Source: Nonomuraea candida
GTDB taxonomy: Bacteria; Actinomycetota; Actinomycetes; Streptosporangiales; Streptosporangiaceae
NCBI RefSeq assembly: GCF_000725485.1
Contig: NZ_KL647031.1
Location: 434,001 to 498,000, forward strand
Direction of reading: 5' to 3'
DNA length: 64,000 bases
Every line of letters begins with the position of its first letter. Position 1 is the first letter of the stretch. Below, piece after piece: positions 17,732 to 26,362 of the stretch. The notes under the pieces are model-generated. The model did not search any database. It worked only from the letters and a program-made list of their open reading frames with translations, and was not told the origin of the DNA. The translations under genes and the position numbers were made by a program.

Positions 17732-18835
17732 TCAGGCGCAGGCGGCCTCGTAGACGCGTACCAGCTCCTGGCTCACGCGCTCCCAGGAGTAGCGCGAGCG
17801 CGCCCGGTCGGCGCCCGCGTACCCGAGCGCGGTGCGCAGGGTGGGGTCGTAGAGCAGCTCGCGGGCCAGCCGCGCGGTGCGGGCGGGCCGGTCCGGCGGC
17901 ACCAGCAGCCCGGTGACGCCGTCGATGATGGAGTCGAGGTGCGCGCCCACGGCGGAGGCGATCACCGGCACGCCGCAGGCCATGGCCTCCAGCGCGACGA
18001 TGCCCGTCACGGCCTCGCGCGGCACCGACACCACGGCGTCCGCGCTGCGCATCAGCTTGGGCACCGCGGCCCGCTTGACCTGCCCGAGCAGCGTCACCCG
18101 GTCGGCCACGCCGAGCTGCTCGGCCAGCGCGCGCAACCGGCGCGCGTCCCTGTCCTGGTCGAGGTCCTCCGGCTCGGGCCCGCCGGCGATGACGAGCTCG
18201 ACGTCGCCGAGGCCCTGCAGCGCCCGCACGATGGTGTGCGCGCCGCGGTCGATGGACAGCGGCCCGACGTGCAGCAGGCGCTTGCGGGTGCCGCGCGTGG
18301 CGACCGCGCCCCGGCGCTGGAAGCGCTCGGTGTCGACGCCGTACGGCACCACGGCGATGTTGTTGCGCGGCACGCCCAGCCTGATGAGCGCCGACTCCTC
18401 GTCACCCGAGCCCGCGATGACCGCGTCGGCCCGGCGGCCGAGCGCCCGCTCCAGCTCCACGTGCGTGGCGTCGACGGTGTGGAACGTCTGCGTCACGGGG
18501 ACTCCGAGCCCCTTGGCGCCCGCCACGGCGGCCAGCCCGCCGGTCCACGAGTGCGCGTGGATCACGTCGGGCCGCTCCTGGCTCCACCGCTGCATCAACT
18601 GGTTGCCCACCTCGTTGAGATAGGGCACCACGTCGTCGCCGGCAAGCTGCTTGGCCGGGCCCACGTCGATGTGCTCCAGCGTGACCCCCGGGGCCACCCG
18701 CGTCTTGGGCTTGCCCTCGGCGTTGTCACGACGGGAGTAGATGGTGACGTGATGCTCACGGCCCAGCTCACGAGCGACAGACAGAATGCGGTGGCGCTGG
18801 TTACCGTTGGCGGAAGCGACGATCGCGATATTCAT
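17732..18835 (-). CDS. GT4-family glycosyltransferase
   Basis: Retaining GT-B glycosyltransferase, 367 residues. The N-terminal acceptor domain contains HAHSWTGGLAAV and TFHTVDA. The C-terminal donor domain contains KRLLHVGPLSIDRG and the EX7E-type motif region (PREAVTGIVALEAMACGVPVIAS), then GLLVPP. No membrane segment. Relatives make glycolipids, teichoic-type polymers or mycothiol-like products; acceptor unknown. A stem-loop lies downstream. Confidence 0.87.
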   Translation of the reverse strand: MNIAIVASANGNQRHRILSVARELGREHHVTIYSRRDNAEGKPKTRVAPGVTLEHIDVGPAKQLAGDDVVPYLNEVGNQLMQRWSQERPDVIHAHSWTGGLAAVAGAKGLGVPVTQTFHTVDATHVELERALGRRADAVIAGSGDEESALIRLGVPRNNIAVVPYGVDTERFQRRGAVATRGTRKRLLHVGPLSIDRGAHTIVRALQGLGDVELVIAGGPEPEDLDQDRDARRLRALAEQLGVADRVTLLGQVKRAAVPKLMRSADAVVSVPREAVTGIVALEAMACGVPVIASAVGAHLDSIIDGVTGLLVPPDRPARTARLARELLYDPTLRTALGYAGADRARSRYSWERVSQELVRVYEAACA

Positions 18836-18942
18836 GGCACACCTCGGCGTGGAAAGCGTTAAAGGTGTGCCTGCGTCTTAGGCACGTCGTTGCTACAACT
18901 CCGACCATACCCAGATTCGTGCAGATCGCAAACCCCCGCAGA

Positions 18943-19002
18943 TCAGACACCTCACAGTCAGACACCTCACAGTCAGACACCCCGCGGTCAGACACCTCGC
19001 AG
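18943..19002. repeat. four tandem 15-bp units spanning the stop of the PP2C gene
   Basis: TCAGACACCTCACAG-type units start at 18943, 18958, 18973 and 18988. The unit at 18988 is the authentic gene end: on the minus strand it encodes the last residues and TGA. The other three copies downstream each carry another TGA, so the 3' end of the gene has been tandemly amplified. Confidence 0.85.
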
Positions 19003-20814
19003 CGCGAACACCACGATCTCGTCCCACACCTGGCCGCCCGAGAACGTGTGCCGGTCGGCCTCCACCGCCTTGACCACGGTGGACGGCGCCTGGCCCGCGC
19101 ACCGGCTGAGCACGTCGGCCAGCCGCTCCTCGCCGTACGGCTCGCCGCTCTCGTCCCTGGAGGAGATCAGCCCCTCCGAGTAGAGCACCAGCGTCTCGCC
19201 CTGGGCCACCTTCAGCGTCTCCACCCCGGTCTCCGCCTCGCGGGCGATGCCCAGCGGCACGCCGCCGCCGGTGGCGAAGCGCACGCCGCCGTCCGGCGAC
19301 AACACCGCGGCCGGATGGTGCCCGGCCGACGACAGCCGGATCTCGCGCCCCTTGACGAAGCCCGCCACGGCCATCACGAACATGCCGCTGCCCTGCTCCA
19401 CCAGGGCCTCGTTGACCTTGCGCATCACCAGGTCGGGGTCGGACTCCCAGACGCTGAGCACCCGCAGCCCGCCGCGCACCATGGCGCTGACCGAGGCCGC
19501 CTCCTCGCCCTTGCCCGCGGCCCCGCCCAGCGCGAAGCCCCACCCGCCGGAGACGGGGAAGACGTCGTAGAACTCGGCGCCCACCGACGAGCCCGGATGG
19601 TAGACGGCGGCCGCCTCGTAGCCGGGCACGTCGGGCAGGTTGCGCGGGGCCACGCTGGCCGACAGCGCGTCCGCGGCGCGCGAGCGGCTCTGGAAGCTGC
19701 TCTGGGCGCGTACGGCCAGGCCGATCTGCAGCCCGACCTCCTGCATGACGGCCAGGTCCGCGAGCGTGAACGGGGTCTTGTCGTGCCCGCGCACCAGCGT
19801 CAGCGCCCCGTCGGAGCGGCCCATCGGCACGCACAGCACCGAGCCGGCGCCCATCGCGGTCAGCAGCGGCCCGTCGCCGCAGAAGCCGAGCAGCGTGTCG
19901 TCGTCCACCATCTCCAGCACCACGCCGGAGCCGCGCTCCAGCACCTGCAGCACGAGCTGGCTGCCGGCCGGCTCGGCGGACTCCACCTGGCGTACGAGGT
20001 CGCCCAGCGGGTGGTCCTTGGGCGCCATGACGACCGAGCGGCGCGGAATGCCGTCGCGCACCACGTCGGCGATCACCCAGTCGGCCCACTCGGCCGCCAG
20101 CAGCCGCATGGAGCGCTGCAGCGCGACGGGGCGCACCAGCGCCTCCTCGTCCAGCAGCAGCCTGGCCATCCGCGTCAGCAGGTCCTGCCGCCTGGCCGCG
20201 GCCAGCAGCAGCGCGCCGTCGGTCTGCTCGGGCCGGCGCGCGCCCGGCTCGGGCACCTGCACCTCGGTGGGCAGCGCCACCGCCGCCACCATCTGCTGCG
20301 GCTCGCCCGGCATCGTCAGCCTGGTCAGCGCGAGCTGCACGGTGTGGGTGCGCCCCTGGTGCGCCAGCCGCGTCTCGAACGCCGACGGCTGCCCGGTCTG
20401 CAGCACCGACGTCAGGTGCGACCGGAACGCCGCCCGCCGCGACACGTCCACCAGCAGCGGGAACGACCGGCCCACCAGGTAGCCGTCGGGGCTGCCCAGC
20501 ACGCGTGAGGTCTCGGGGTTGATGCGCCTGACGACGCCGCCGCCGTCGAGCACGATGACGGGCACGGGAAAGGCCCTGAAGACCTGGCGCAGCAGCTTCA
20601 GCTCCCGCTGCGCCCCGTCTTTCTTGGCCCGCTTGGGAGCCTTGCGCAGCTCCGCGCGGGCCTCGGCCAGCAGCTCGGCGGCGGTGTCGAGCTCGGCCAG
20701 GGCGGCGTCGAGCGTGGGGGCCAGGTCGGCGGGGTAGGCGGCCCTCGCCGCACGCAACGACGAGACGCGCCCGGCCAGCGCGTCTAGCGCGTGTTCGAGG
20801 TCCGGCATGGTCAT
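18988..20814 (-). CDS. PAS-GAF-PP2C (SpoIIE/RsbU-type) protein with substituted metal ligands
   Basis: Sensor of the stress partner-switching system, 608 residues: N-terminal helical region (1-70), PAS (about 75-180), GAF (about 200-385) and SpoIIE-like PP2C domain (about 395-608). Usual metal-binding positions are changed: GGDFYD reads GAEFYD, GDxxGKG reads GGAAGKG, and YTDG reads YSEG; only the last Asp (WDEIVV) is kept. It may be an inactive or metal-altered phosphatase acting as a sensor or scaffold. In the family, active members dephosphorylate STAS antagonists like the one encoded at 21682-22044. Confidence 0.87.
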   Translation of the reverse strand: MTMPDLEHALDALAGRVSSLRAARAAYPADLAPTLDAALAELDTAAELLAEARAELRKAPKRAKKDGAQRELKLLRQVFRAFPVPVIVLDGGGVVRRINPETSRVLGSPDGYLVGRSFPLLVDVSRRAAFRSHLTSVLQTGQPSAFETRLAHQGRTHTVQLALTRLTMPGEPQQMVAAVALPTEVQVPEPGARRPEQTDGALLLAAARRQDLLTRMARLLLDEEALVRPVALQRSMRLLAAEWADWVIADVVRDGIPRRSVVMAPKDHPLGDLVRQVESAEPAGSQLVLQVLERGSGVVLEMVDDDTLLGFCGDGPLLTAMGAGSVLCVPMGRSDGALTLVRGHDKTPFTLADLAVMQEVGLQIGLAVRAQSSFQSRSRAADALSASVAPRNLPDVPGYEAAAVYHPGSSVGAEFYDVFPVSGGWGFALGGAAGKGEEAASVSAMVRGGLRVLSVWESDPDLVMRKVNEALVEQGSGMFVMAVAGFVKGREIRLSSAGHHPAAVLSPDGGVRFATGGGVPLGIAREAETGVETLKVAQGETLVLYSEGLISSRDESGEPYGEERLADVLSRCAGQAPSTVVKAVEADRHTFSGGQVWDEIVVFALRGV

Positions 20815-20872
20815 GGTCTGACGCTACGCCACTCGGGATAATGCTAGCCATAAGGGGTAGAGGCTTGTTGCT

Positions 20873-21595
20873 ATGGAATCAACCGCGATGATCACTCCGG
20901 GGCTCGCCCGCGACCTGGCGGCGCTGGGCCGGCTGGGGGAGGACACCTCGACGGAAAGCGTGCTGCGCGGCCTGACCACGGCGCTGGCGGCGGGCGTGCC
21001 CAACTGCTCGGGAGCCTCCGCGGAGCACTGGCGCGACCACCGGGTCCTGGTCTCCGGCTCGCACAGCGAGCTCATCATGCTCGTCGAGGGCGAACGCGAG
21101 CTCGGCGAGGGCCCGTCCATCGAGGCCCGGCAGAGCGGCGGCCGGGCGACCGTGACCGACGTGCTCAAAGAGACCCGCTGGCCCCGCTACGACGCGCTGG
21201 CCACCCGCTGGGGCGTGCGCTCGGCGCTCGTCGTGCCCATCGAGGTGCCGCCGGCGCTGCTGGTCGTCGGGCTCTACTCGGTGCGTCCGGGGGCGTTCTC
21301 CCCGCACGGCGCGGGCGCGCTGGCCGACATGCTGGCCGAGCAGGTGGGCGTGGCCATGTCGAACATGTGGGAGTTCGAGGAGGTGCGCACCGACGCCGCC
21401 CAGCTCCAGGAGGCCCTGGCCGGCCGGTCCGTGATCGACCAGGCCAAGGGCATCATCATGCAGACCAGCAACTGCACCGCCGAGGCGGCCTTCGAGGAGC
21501 TGCGCCGCATCTCCCAGCATCACCAGGTCAAGGTGGCCGACCTGGCTAGGCTGCTGGTCGAGGAGCATCAGCGCAAGTCGTCGTCGAAGCGCTGA
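20873..21595 (+). CDS. GAF-ANTAR transcription antitermination regulator
   Basis: 240 residues: GAF domain (about 20-165) and C-terminal ANTAR RNA-binding domain (about 175-232) with the signature SVIDQAKGIIMQTSNCTAEAAFEELRRISQ. ANTAR proteins bind paired hairpins in nascent RNA and prevent termination; no such pair was identified nearby. It is divergent from the PP2C gene across 58 bp, so the two may share control. Confidence 0.92.
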   Translation: MESTAMITPGLARDLAALGRLGEDTSTESVLRGLTTALAAGVPNCSGASAEHWRDHRVLVSGSHSELIMLVEGERELGEGPSIEARQSGGRATVTDVLKETRWPRYDALATRWGVRSALVVPIEVPPALLVVGLYSVRPGAFSPHGAGALADMLAEQVGVAMSNMWEFEEVRTDAAQLQEALAGRSVIDQAKGIIMQTSNCTAEAAFEELRRISQHHQVKVADLARLLVEEHQRKSSSKR

Positions 21596-21681
21596 AACGA
21601 GCGGTCCGGGCGCCGGGGCGTGCCGGGCGCCGGGTGTCCTTGGGGGCTTGTCCTCGGGGGCCTCCGTCGGGTCGTCTCGGC

Positions 21682-22044
21682 TTAGCTGATGGCGGCCAGC
21701 GCCTCGTCCAGGGTGTCGTAGAGCGGCAGGCGCTGGGCCAGCCCTGTGATCCACATCACCTTGGACTTGGAGTATTCGACACCGATCAGCGCGAACTTGG
21801 CGCCCGCCGCCAGGCTGGTCTGCCAGTGGTGGACGATCAGCCCGAGCGCGCGCGAATCCATGAACGTCACCCCGGCCAGATCCAGGATCAGGTCGGAGCC
21901 GGCCATCGCCAGATAGTCGGCGAACTGGGCGCGGGTCGTGGCGTCGAGCACGCCATCGACCCTGACCACGGTGATGTCGTCCGTGGTCGTCGACGTCAGG
22001 CTGAGGGCCGTCACTGGCTCCTCGCCGTTCTCCGGCATTGTCAC
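21682..22044 (-). CDS. STAS-domain anti-sigma factor antagonist (RsbV type)
   Basis: 120 residues; one STAS domain. The phosphorylatable Ser sits in LAGVTFMDSRALGLIVHHW. When dephosphorylated, RsbV-type proteins trap the RsbW-like kinase and free the sigma factor; cognate candidates are encoded at 22215-22985 and 23002-23415. GTG at 22044 has AGGG 7 bases upstream; ATG 22038 is the alternative. Confidence 0.92.
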   Translation of the reverse strand: MTMPENGEEPVTALSLTSTTTDDITVVRVDGVLDATTRAQFADYLAMAGSDLILDLAGVTFMDSRALGLIVHHWQTSLAAGAKFALIGVEYSKSKVMWITGLAQRLPLYDTLDEALAAIS

Positions 22045-22214
22045 GGGGCAACCCTACTGTCACCGCGCGATCGAGGAATACTTCCCGCCACATGGGGGAG
22101 ACTGGATCCGAAGTCCAGCAGAGGGCTTCGGTCTCGAGAGTAGAGCGAGGCGTGCCTCTGCATGGGCTTTTTCGCATGTCAGGGGCGCGCCTGCGATCCA
22201 TATGAGGAGCAGCC

Positions 22215-22985
22215 ATGGCTGTGCAGGAATACGTCCTCGAGGAGATGACCGCGGAAGAACTCCTGGCCGAGATGGTCAGGGAGGAGACACCCGACAGCCA
22301 CAAGGAGCGCCTGCGCGAGCGCATCGTCGAGATGCACCGGCCGCTCGCCATGGAGATCGCCAGACGCTACCGTTACCGGGGCGAGCCTTTGGAGGATCTC
22401 CTCCAGGCCGCGTATGTTGGCCTGATGAAAGCCGTCAACGGCTTCGACCCGACCCTCGGACACGCGTTCAGGGGCTACGCGGTCGTGACGATGACCGGCG
22501 AGGTCAAGCGCCACTTCCGCGACCGCACCTGGGCCATCCGGGTGCCCCGGCTCTACCAGGAGCGCCGTTCGGAGCTCAACCGGCTCGTGGCCGACCTCAG
22601 TCAGGACCTCGGCAGGTCCCCGACCGTGGCGGAGCTGGCCGCGAAGATGAACATCAGCGAGGAGGACGTGCTGCTCACCCTCGACGCCTCCGCGGCGTAC
22701 AGCACCCTGTCGCTCGACGCGCCCCTCGGCACCGACGACGACGCCGCCTCGCTCGGCGACGTCATCCCCGAGGACGACGACACGCTGAGCAACATGGTCG
22801 ACCGGGAGGCCGTCAAGCCGCTCATCGACGCGCTGCCCTCCCGCGAGAAGCACATCCTGTTGCTGCGCTTCTTCGGCAACATGACGCAGGCCGAGATCGC
22901 GGCCGAGTTCGGAATCTCTCAGATGCATGTTTCGCGCATTCTCCGCAAAGTTCTCGACCAGCTGCGCACCGAGCTGGTCGGCTGA
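22215..22985 (+). CDS. SigB/SigF-family RNA polymerase sigma factor
   Basis: Group 3 sigma-70 factor, 256 residues. Region 2 covers about 40-115 (EDLLQAAYVGLMKAVNGFDP, TGEVKRHFRDRTWAIRVPR), region 3 about 116-180, region 4 about 200-250 (MTQAEIAAEFGISQMHVSRILRK). Ribosome-binding site GAGGAG precedes the ATG by 6 bases. The anti-sigma kinase gene follows 16 bp later, the classic sigma/anti-sigma pairing for general stress or development. Confidence 0.93.
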   Translation: MAVQEYVLEEMTAEELLAEMVREETPDSHKERLRERIVEMHRPLAMEIARRYRYRGEPLEDLLQAAYVGLMKAVNGFDPTLGHAFRGYAVVTMTGEVKRHFRDRTWAIRVPRLYQERRSELNRLVADLSQDLGRSPTVAELAAKMNISEEDVLLTLDASAAYSTLSLDAPLGTDDDAASLGDVIPEDDDTLSNMVDREAVKPLIDALPSREKHILLLRFFGNMTQAEIAAEFGISQMHVSRILRKVLDQLRTELVG

Positions 22986-23001
22986 CGAGGGCGGTCGCCG
23001 G

Positions 23002-23415
23002 GTGAACGAGGACGTCGAGCCTCAGTCGGGCTACACGAGCCCGCCACCCGGCGCGCCCGTGAAGAAGCTTCTCTTCCGGCTGCCGGACCTCCCGCAGGTC
23101 CGGCAGTTCGCCGAGGACGAAGCCCGGGCCGCCGGCATGCCGGAAGAGGCCATCGGCGACTTCGTCATCGCCGTCAACGAGGTGGCGACCAACGCCGTCA
23201 CGCACGGGGCCGGCGACGCCTTCATCCGGACCTGGGTGATCGGCGGGGATCTCGTCGTCGAGGTGCACGACGAGGGCGCCTGGAAGCCGGGCCCGCTGCC
23301 CGGGTCCGTGGGCGGGATGGGGCTCTGGGTGGCCCGCCTGCTCTCCTCGGACCTGACCCTGCGCGTCGGCAGCGGCGGCAGCACGGTGATCATGCGCTTC
23401 CCCGGCAAGGGGTGA
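23002..23415 (+). CDS. RsbW-like anti-sigma factor serine kinase
   Basis: GHKL-type histidine-kinase-like ATPase of 137 residues: N box VNEVATNAVTHG, G1 region VEVHDEG, G2 region GSVGGMGLWVARLL. GTG 23002 was chosen with GAGGG upstream; the frame is open further upstream inside the sigma gene. Expected to bind and inhibit the adjacent SigB-type factor and to phosphorylate the STAS antagonist. Confidence 0.9.
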   Translation: MNEDVEPQSGYTSPPPGAPVKKLLFRLPDLPQVRQFAEDEARAAGMPEEAIGDFVIAVNEVATNAVTHGAGDAFIRTWVIGGDLVVEVHDEGAWKPGPLPGSVGGMGLWVARLLSSDLTLRVGSGGSTVIMRFPGKG

Positions 23416-23550
23416 CAGCGGGGCCCGCCGTCCAACGCCGTTCCCGGTGGGGCTCGGCGGGGCCCGCCATCTACGGGCCGTCCATGGGGCCGTCCACGCC
23501 GTTCCCGGCAGGGCTTGCCGTCCAGGGCGGGGGCCCGCCGTGCTCCGGCG

Positions 23551-23730
23551 GCGCCAGTTGCTGTATCCCGTGCGGATGCTGGCCGTGCCGACACCTGCCT
23601 GGTGCAGGGCCAGCAGGGTCAGCCCCAGCAGGACGAACGTCATGCCGGAGAACCCGCCGGGGATCGATGCGCCTACCAGGTCGAGCAGGAAGCCCAACCC
23701 GAAGATGATCGCTGCGATGACCGCGAGCAT
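23551..23730 (-). CDS. small two-helix membrane protein, 3' end unresolved
   Basis: The first about 60 codons from ATG 23730 encode two hydrophobic helices (MLAVIAAIIFGLGFLLDLVG and TFVLLGLTLLALHQAGVG) and a basic tail, a pattern I know from short actinobacterial membrane proteins of about 60 residues. No stop codon follows where expected; the frame stays open to 22822, antisense through the RsbW-like gene, which is implausible. The given end is where the recognisable protein ends. A lost stop or frameshift is likely; the region just downstream (23416-23550) contains degenerate direct repeats. Confidence 0.5.
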
Positions 23731-23736
23731 GTCATG

Positions 23737-24744
23737 TCACCTCATTTCCTGACTCTGGTATTGAGCAGGCTGAGTGGGGGACTTGCTGGACAGGGCGAGC
23801 AGGCGCTCCAGGACGCTCCTGTAGTCGCGCAGCGCCAGGCGCAGCTGCTCGGTGTCGGAGGCCTCGGCGTCCTTCCAGCGGTCGCGCAGGGCGCCGGTCC
23901 GCGAGGTGAGGGTGGTCGTGAGCGACTCCACCACCTCGCTGACCAGCCCGTCGGCCCGCCGCACCGCCTGGCCCGGGTCGTCCACGAAGGAGGACTGCAG
24001 GTCGCGCCAGCGGGCCTGCACCTGCGTGGGGTCCTGGTCGAACAGGACGATGTCGTCGGGGGCGGCGTGGGCCGGCGTCTCGCCGGCCTGCGGGGTGGCG
24101 TGCGCCGGGTCGGGCCCGGCCTCCATGCCACCGCCGGTCCTGGCATACGGGTCCCGGTACGGTGCTTCCTCGTCGTCGGTGGTGTCGCCGGGGGCGGGGA
24201 CGGCCGCGGCGGGAGCGACACCGGGGATGGCGCCACCGGTCGGGGCGCCGGGAACACTGCCGCCGGTCGGGGCGCCGGGAACACTGCCGCCGGTCGGGGC
24301 GCCGGGAACACTGCCGCCGGTCGGGGCCGCGGAGCCGGGGGCGCCGCTGGTCGGGGATACGGTGCCGGGGGTGGCGCCGCCGGTCGTGGCGCCGGGGACG
24401 GCGGCCGCGTACTCGTCGTCCACGCGCGGACTGCGGCCGGTCACCCCGTCATCGTCGAGCCGCCCGTCCCGGGCGAACTCCTCGTCGCCGGCGCGACTGC
24501 CGTCGCGGCCGTCCTTGAACCGGCCGTCTCCGTCCAGGACGTCTCCGGGCCGGCCGTCCTTGTCGCGGCCGTCCTTGTCCCAGTCGTCCTTGTCCCGGCC
24601 GTCGTTGTCGCGGTCGTCCCGGTTCGTGGTGGGGTCGCCGCCGGTGGTGGCGACGCGGGCCTCACCGGCGCCGGGGGTGGTCCTCTCCTCGTCGTTCTTG
24701 CGGGCCTCGTCACGTTGCGACGGCACTTTCAGCTCGTCGCCCAT
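23737..24744 (-). CDS. hypothetical acidic repeat protein with C-terminal coiled domain
   Basis: 335 residues, family not recognised. N-terminal half is hydrophilic with Asp/Arg/Gly/Lys repeats (DGRDKDGR-like, about 40-90). The middle has three PTGGSVPGA repeats (about 140-170). The C-terminal about 110 residues are helical (WRDLQSSFVDDPGQAVRRADGLV ... LRDYRSVLERLL) and clearly resemble the C terminus of the upstream gene product at 24751-25299. No signal peptide or membrane helix. It starts 6 bp after its paralog's stop, so the two are co-expressed. Confidence 0.75.
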   Translation of the reverse strand: MGDELKVPSQRDEARKNDEERTTPGAGEARVATTGGDPTTNRDDRDNDGRDKDDWDKDGRDKDGRPGDVLDGDGRFKDGRDGSRAGDEEFARDGRLDDDGVTGRSPRVDDEYAAAVPGATTGGATPGTVSPTSGAPGSAAPTGGSVPGAPTGGSVPGAPTGGSVPGAPTGGAIPGVAPAAAVPAPGDTTDDEEAPYRDPYARTGGGMEAGPDPAHATPQAGETPAHAAPDDIVLFDQDPTQVQARWRDLQSSFVDDPGQAVRRADGLVSEVVESLTTTLTSRTGALRDRWKDAEASDTEQLRLALRDYRSVLERLLALSSKSPTQPAQYQSQEMR

Positions 24745-24750
24745 ATCGGT

Positions 24751-25299
24751 TCACCGTCCTCGGGTGGTCTCGTGCAGCAGTTCCTCGAACAGCGCGCGGT
24801 AGTGCACCATGGCCTGCCGGAGGTCCTCCGTGGAGGCCTCCTTCCTGGCCGCGCGGCCGCTGATCTCGTGAGCCGTCCTGTAGTGGTCGAGCGTCGCCGC
24901 GTGCCCCACCGACAGGTCGGACAGGCGCTGCTCGAAGTCGTCGGTCGGGTAACCCCGCTCCGCCATCACCGCCGTGACGAGCTGGTCGGCCTCGGTCACC
25001 GCGAAGCCGGGCGCGTCCACGAAGCGTTCCTGCACCTCGATCCAGCGGCTGGCGTAGGTGTCGCGCGCCTCCTCCGTCAGGGGACGGATGTCGAGCTCGG
25101 CGTGCCGCTGCTCGCGGTGGAGCAGCTCCTGCTCCGCCTCCCGCCGGTTGTCGTGCTCGGCGACTATGCGTTCGTACTCCGGGCCGAAGCGTTCGCGGAG
25201 ATGGTTGCGGCGCTTCTGCTGCTGCAGCACGAAGTAACCCACTGCGGCGAGCGCCACCACCGCGACCACGACGACGGCCACCCATGCCCAGGTGGTCAT
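24751..25299 (-). CDS. membrane-anchored protein sharing C-terminal domain with downstream neighbour
   Basis: 182 residues: one N-terminal membrane helix (WAWVAVVVVAVVALAAVGYFVL), a charged coiled segment (LREREFGPEYER-like) and a helical C-terminal domain (WIEVQERFVDAPGFAVTEAD ... MVHYRALFEELL). The W-x-x-(L/V)-Q-x-x-FVD-x-P core is shared with the gene at 23737-24744. I have seen this domain in unannotated actinobacterial proteins; function unknown. The pair looks like one membrane-bound and one soluble partner. Confidence 0.8.
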   Translation of the reverse strand: MTTWAWVAVVVVAVVALAAVGYFVLQQQKRRNHLRERFGPEYERIVAEHDNRREAEQELLHREQRHAELDIRPLTEEARDTYASRWIEVQERFVDAPGFAVTEADQLVTAVMAERGYPTDDFEQRLSDLSVGHAATLDHYRTAHEISGRAARKEASTEDLRQAMVHYRALFEELLHETTRGR

Positions 25300-25367
25300 G
25301 ATGTTCGCCTCCGGTCTGTGTGTCGAGACCAGCGACTGCCCTCGAACGGCAGGTCGAAACGCCGTTC

Positions 25368-25793
25368 TCAGCGGGCTTCGAGCACCTTCCTGGCCGCTGC
25401 CAGCACGGACGCGACATGGGAGCCCTGCGGGGCCGCCGGGACCTCCGTGAACCCGTCGGCGGCGTCGTACCGGACGTCGAGCCCCGCGTCGACGAGCCGC
25501 TGGGCCCAGCGCAGCGCCGTGTTCAGCCGCTCGGCCGCCGGCGGCTTGCCCTGGGCGGCGGCCGACAGGTTCCGCAGGTTCGTGGCGGGCCCGGACTGGG
25601 CGTGCGCGCGGGCCAGCTTCCAGGGCAGGGCGGCGCTGTGGTCGAGCATCGGCCTGGCCAGCCCGGCGGCCCGCTTGGCCTGCAGCACCCCCGACTCGCT
25701 GACCCCGAAGTGAGCGGCCAGCTCCTGCACGCTCCTGCCCTCGGCGACGAGCCTGGCCAGCTCCTTCCGATCGATGGTCGCCTTACGCCCCAC
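25368..25793 (-). CDS. helix-turn-helix DNA-binding protein
   Basis: 141 residues. N-terminal HTH (about 5-45): KELARLVAEGRSVQELAAHFGVSESGVLQAKRAAG, resembling Hin/resolvase-type HTH. The remainder (LPWKLARAHAQSGPATNLRNLS, ALRWAQRLVDAGLDVRYD) is an uncharacterised conserved region. GTG 25793 was chosen since GGAGG lies 6 bases upstream. It sits just before tRNA-Pro; a chromosomal regulator seems more likely than a phage remnant. Confidence 0.75.
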   Translation of the reverse strand: MGRKATIDRKELARLVAEGRSVQELAAHFGVSESGVLQAKRAAGLARPMLDHSAALPWKLARAHAQSGPATNLRNLSAAAQGKPPAAERLNTALRWAQRLVDAGLDVRYDAADGFTEVPAAPQGSHVASVLAAARKVLEAR

Positions 25794-25892
25794 CTGCCGC
25801 CTCCGCTCCGGTTTCCGTGTACGCGCACACCTCCGATGTGCGCTAAGGTTATGACGTCCCGCCCCGCAGGGGGCGGCCGACACAGCTCGATC

Positions 25893-25966
<74 letters not shown>

Positions 25967-25972
25967 CGGTTG

Positions 25973-26019
25973 AAAAGGCCAGCGCGCCTGGGTGATAGCC
26001 CAGGTCGGCTGGCCTTTTT
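25973..26019 (+). terminator. intrinsic terminator after tRNA-Pro
   Basis: Long bipartite hairpin: outer stem AAAAGGCCAGC/GCTGGCCTTTTT, inner stem CCTGGG-TGATAG-CCCAGG, ending in TTTTT. It is one of the few hairpins in this window with a real T-tract. Confidence 0.92.
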
Positions 26020-26362
26020 GTTCGGCATCCGGAAAGCTGTGCACCTTACGCGATCTTCAGGTGGGGCCATGTGGGGGCCGGCCGCCGCGTCGCCAGGCCG
26101 CTGACCGAGACAGATGCCGGGCGCCGACGACCTCGGCGCCGCCTGCGGGCAGCTTCCCCTCGCTCTGCCCATCGCCGGCACGCGGCTGGCCGTGCGGCCG
26201 TACTGGGAGCTGGCGCGGCTCGCCACGCGGCGCTTCTGGCACTCGCCCACGTCTGCCATCACACCGGCGACGCGACCGCGACCATCGACATGCTGCGACC
26301 CTCACCGCGCTGATCCCCGCGAAAGCAGGGGAGGAGGCCGGAATCCGGGGTTCCGGGTCCCG
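26020..26362. other. non-coding stretch after tRNA-Pro
   Basis: About 340 bp with no supported gene; short open frames have no recognisable homology. Near its end a small hairpin (CCCC-GC-GAAA-GC-A-GGGG at 26315-26331) precedes a GGAATCCGGGGTTCC inverted repeat, giving a REP-like look. The position just 3' of a tRNA would suit a former integration site, but I see no integrase relic or repeat of the tRNA end. Confidence 0.5.

Noticed and set aside
17598..17753. 51-codon open frame through the three 18-bp repeats
   Set aside because: No ribosome-binding site, no homology, and it runs into the end of the GT4 gene; the open frame is explained by the repeat period being a multiple of three.
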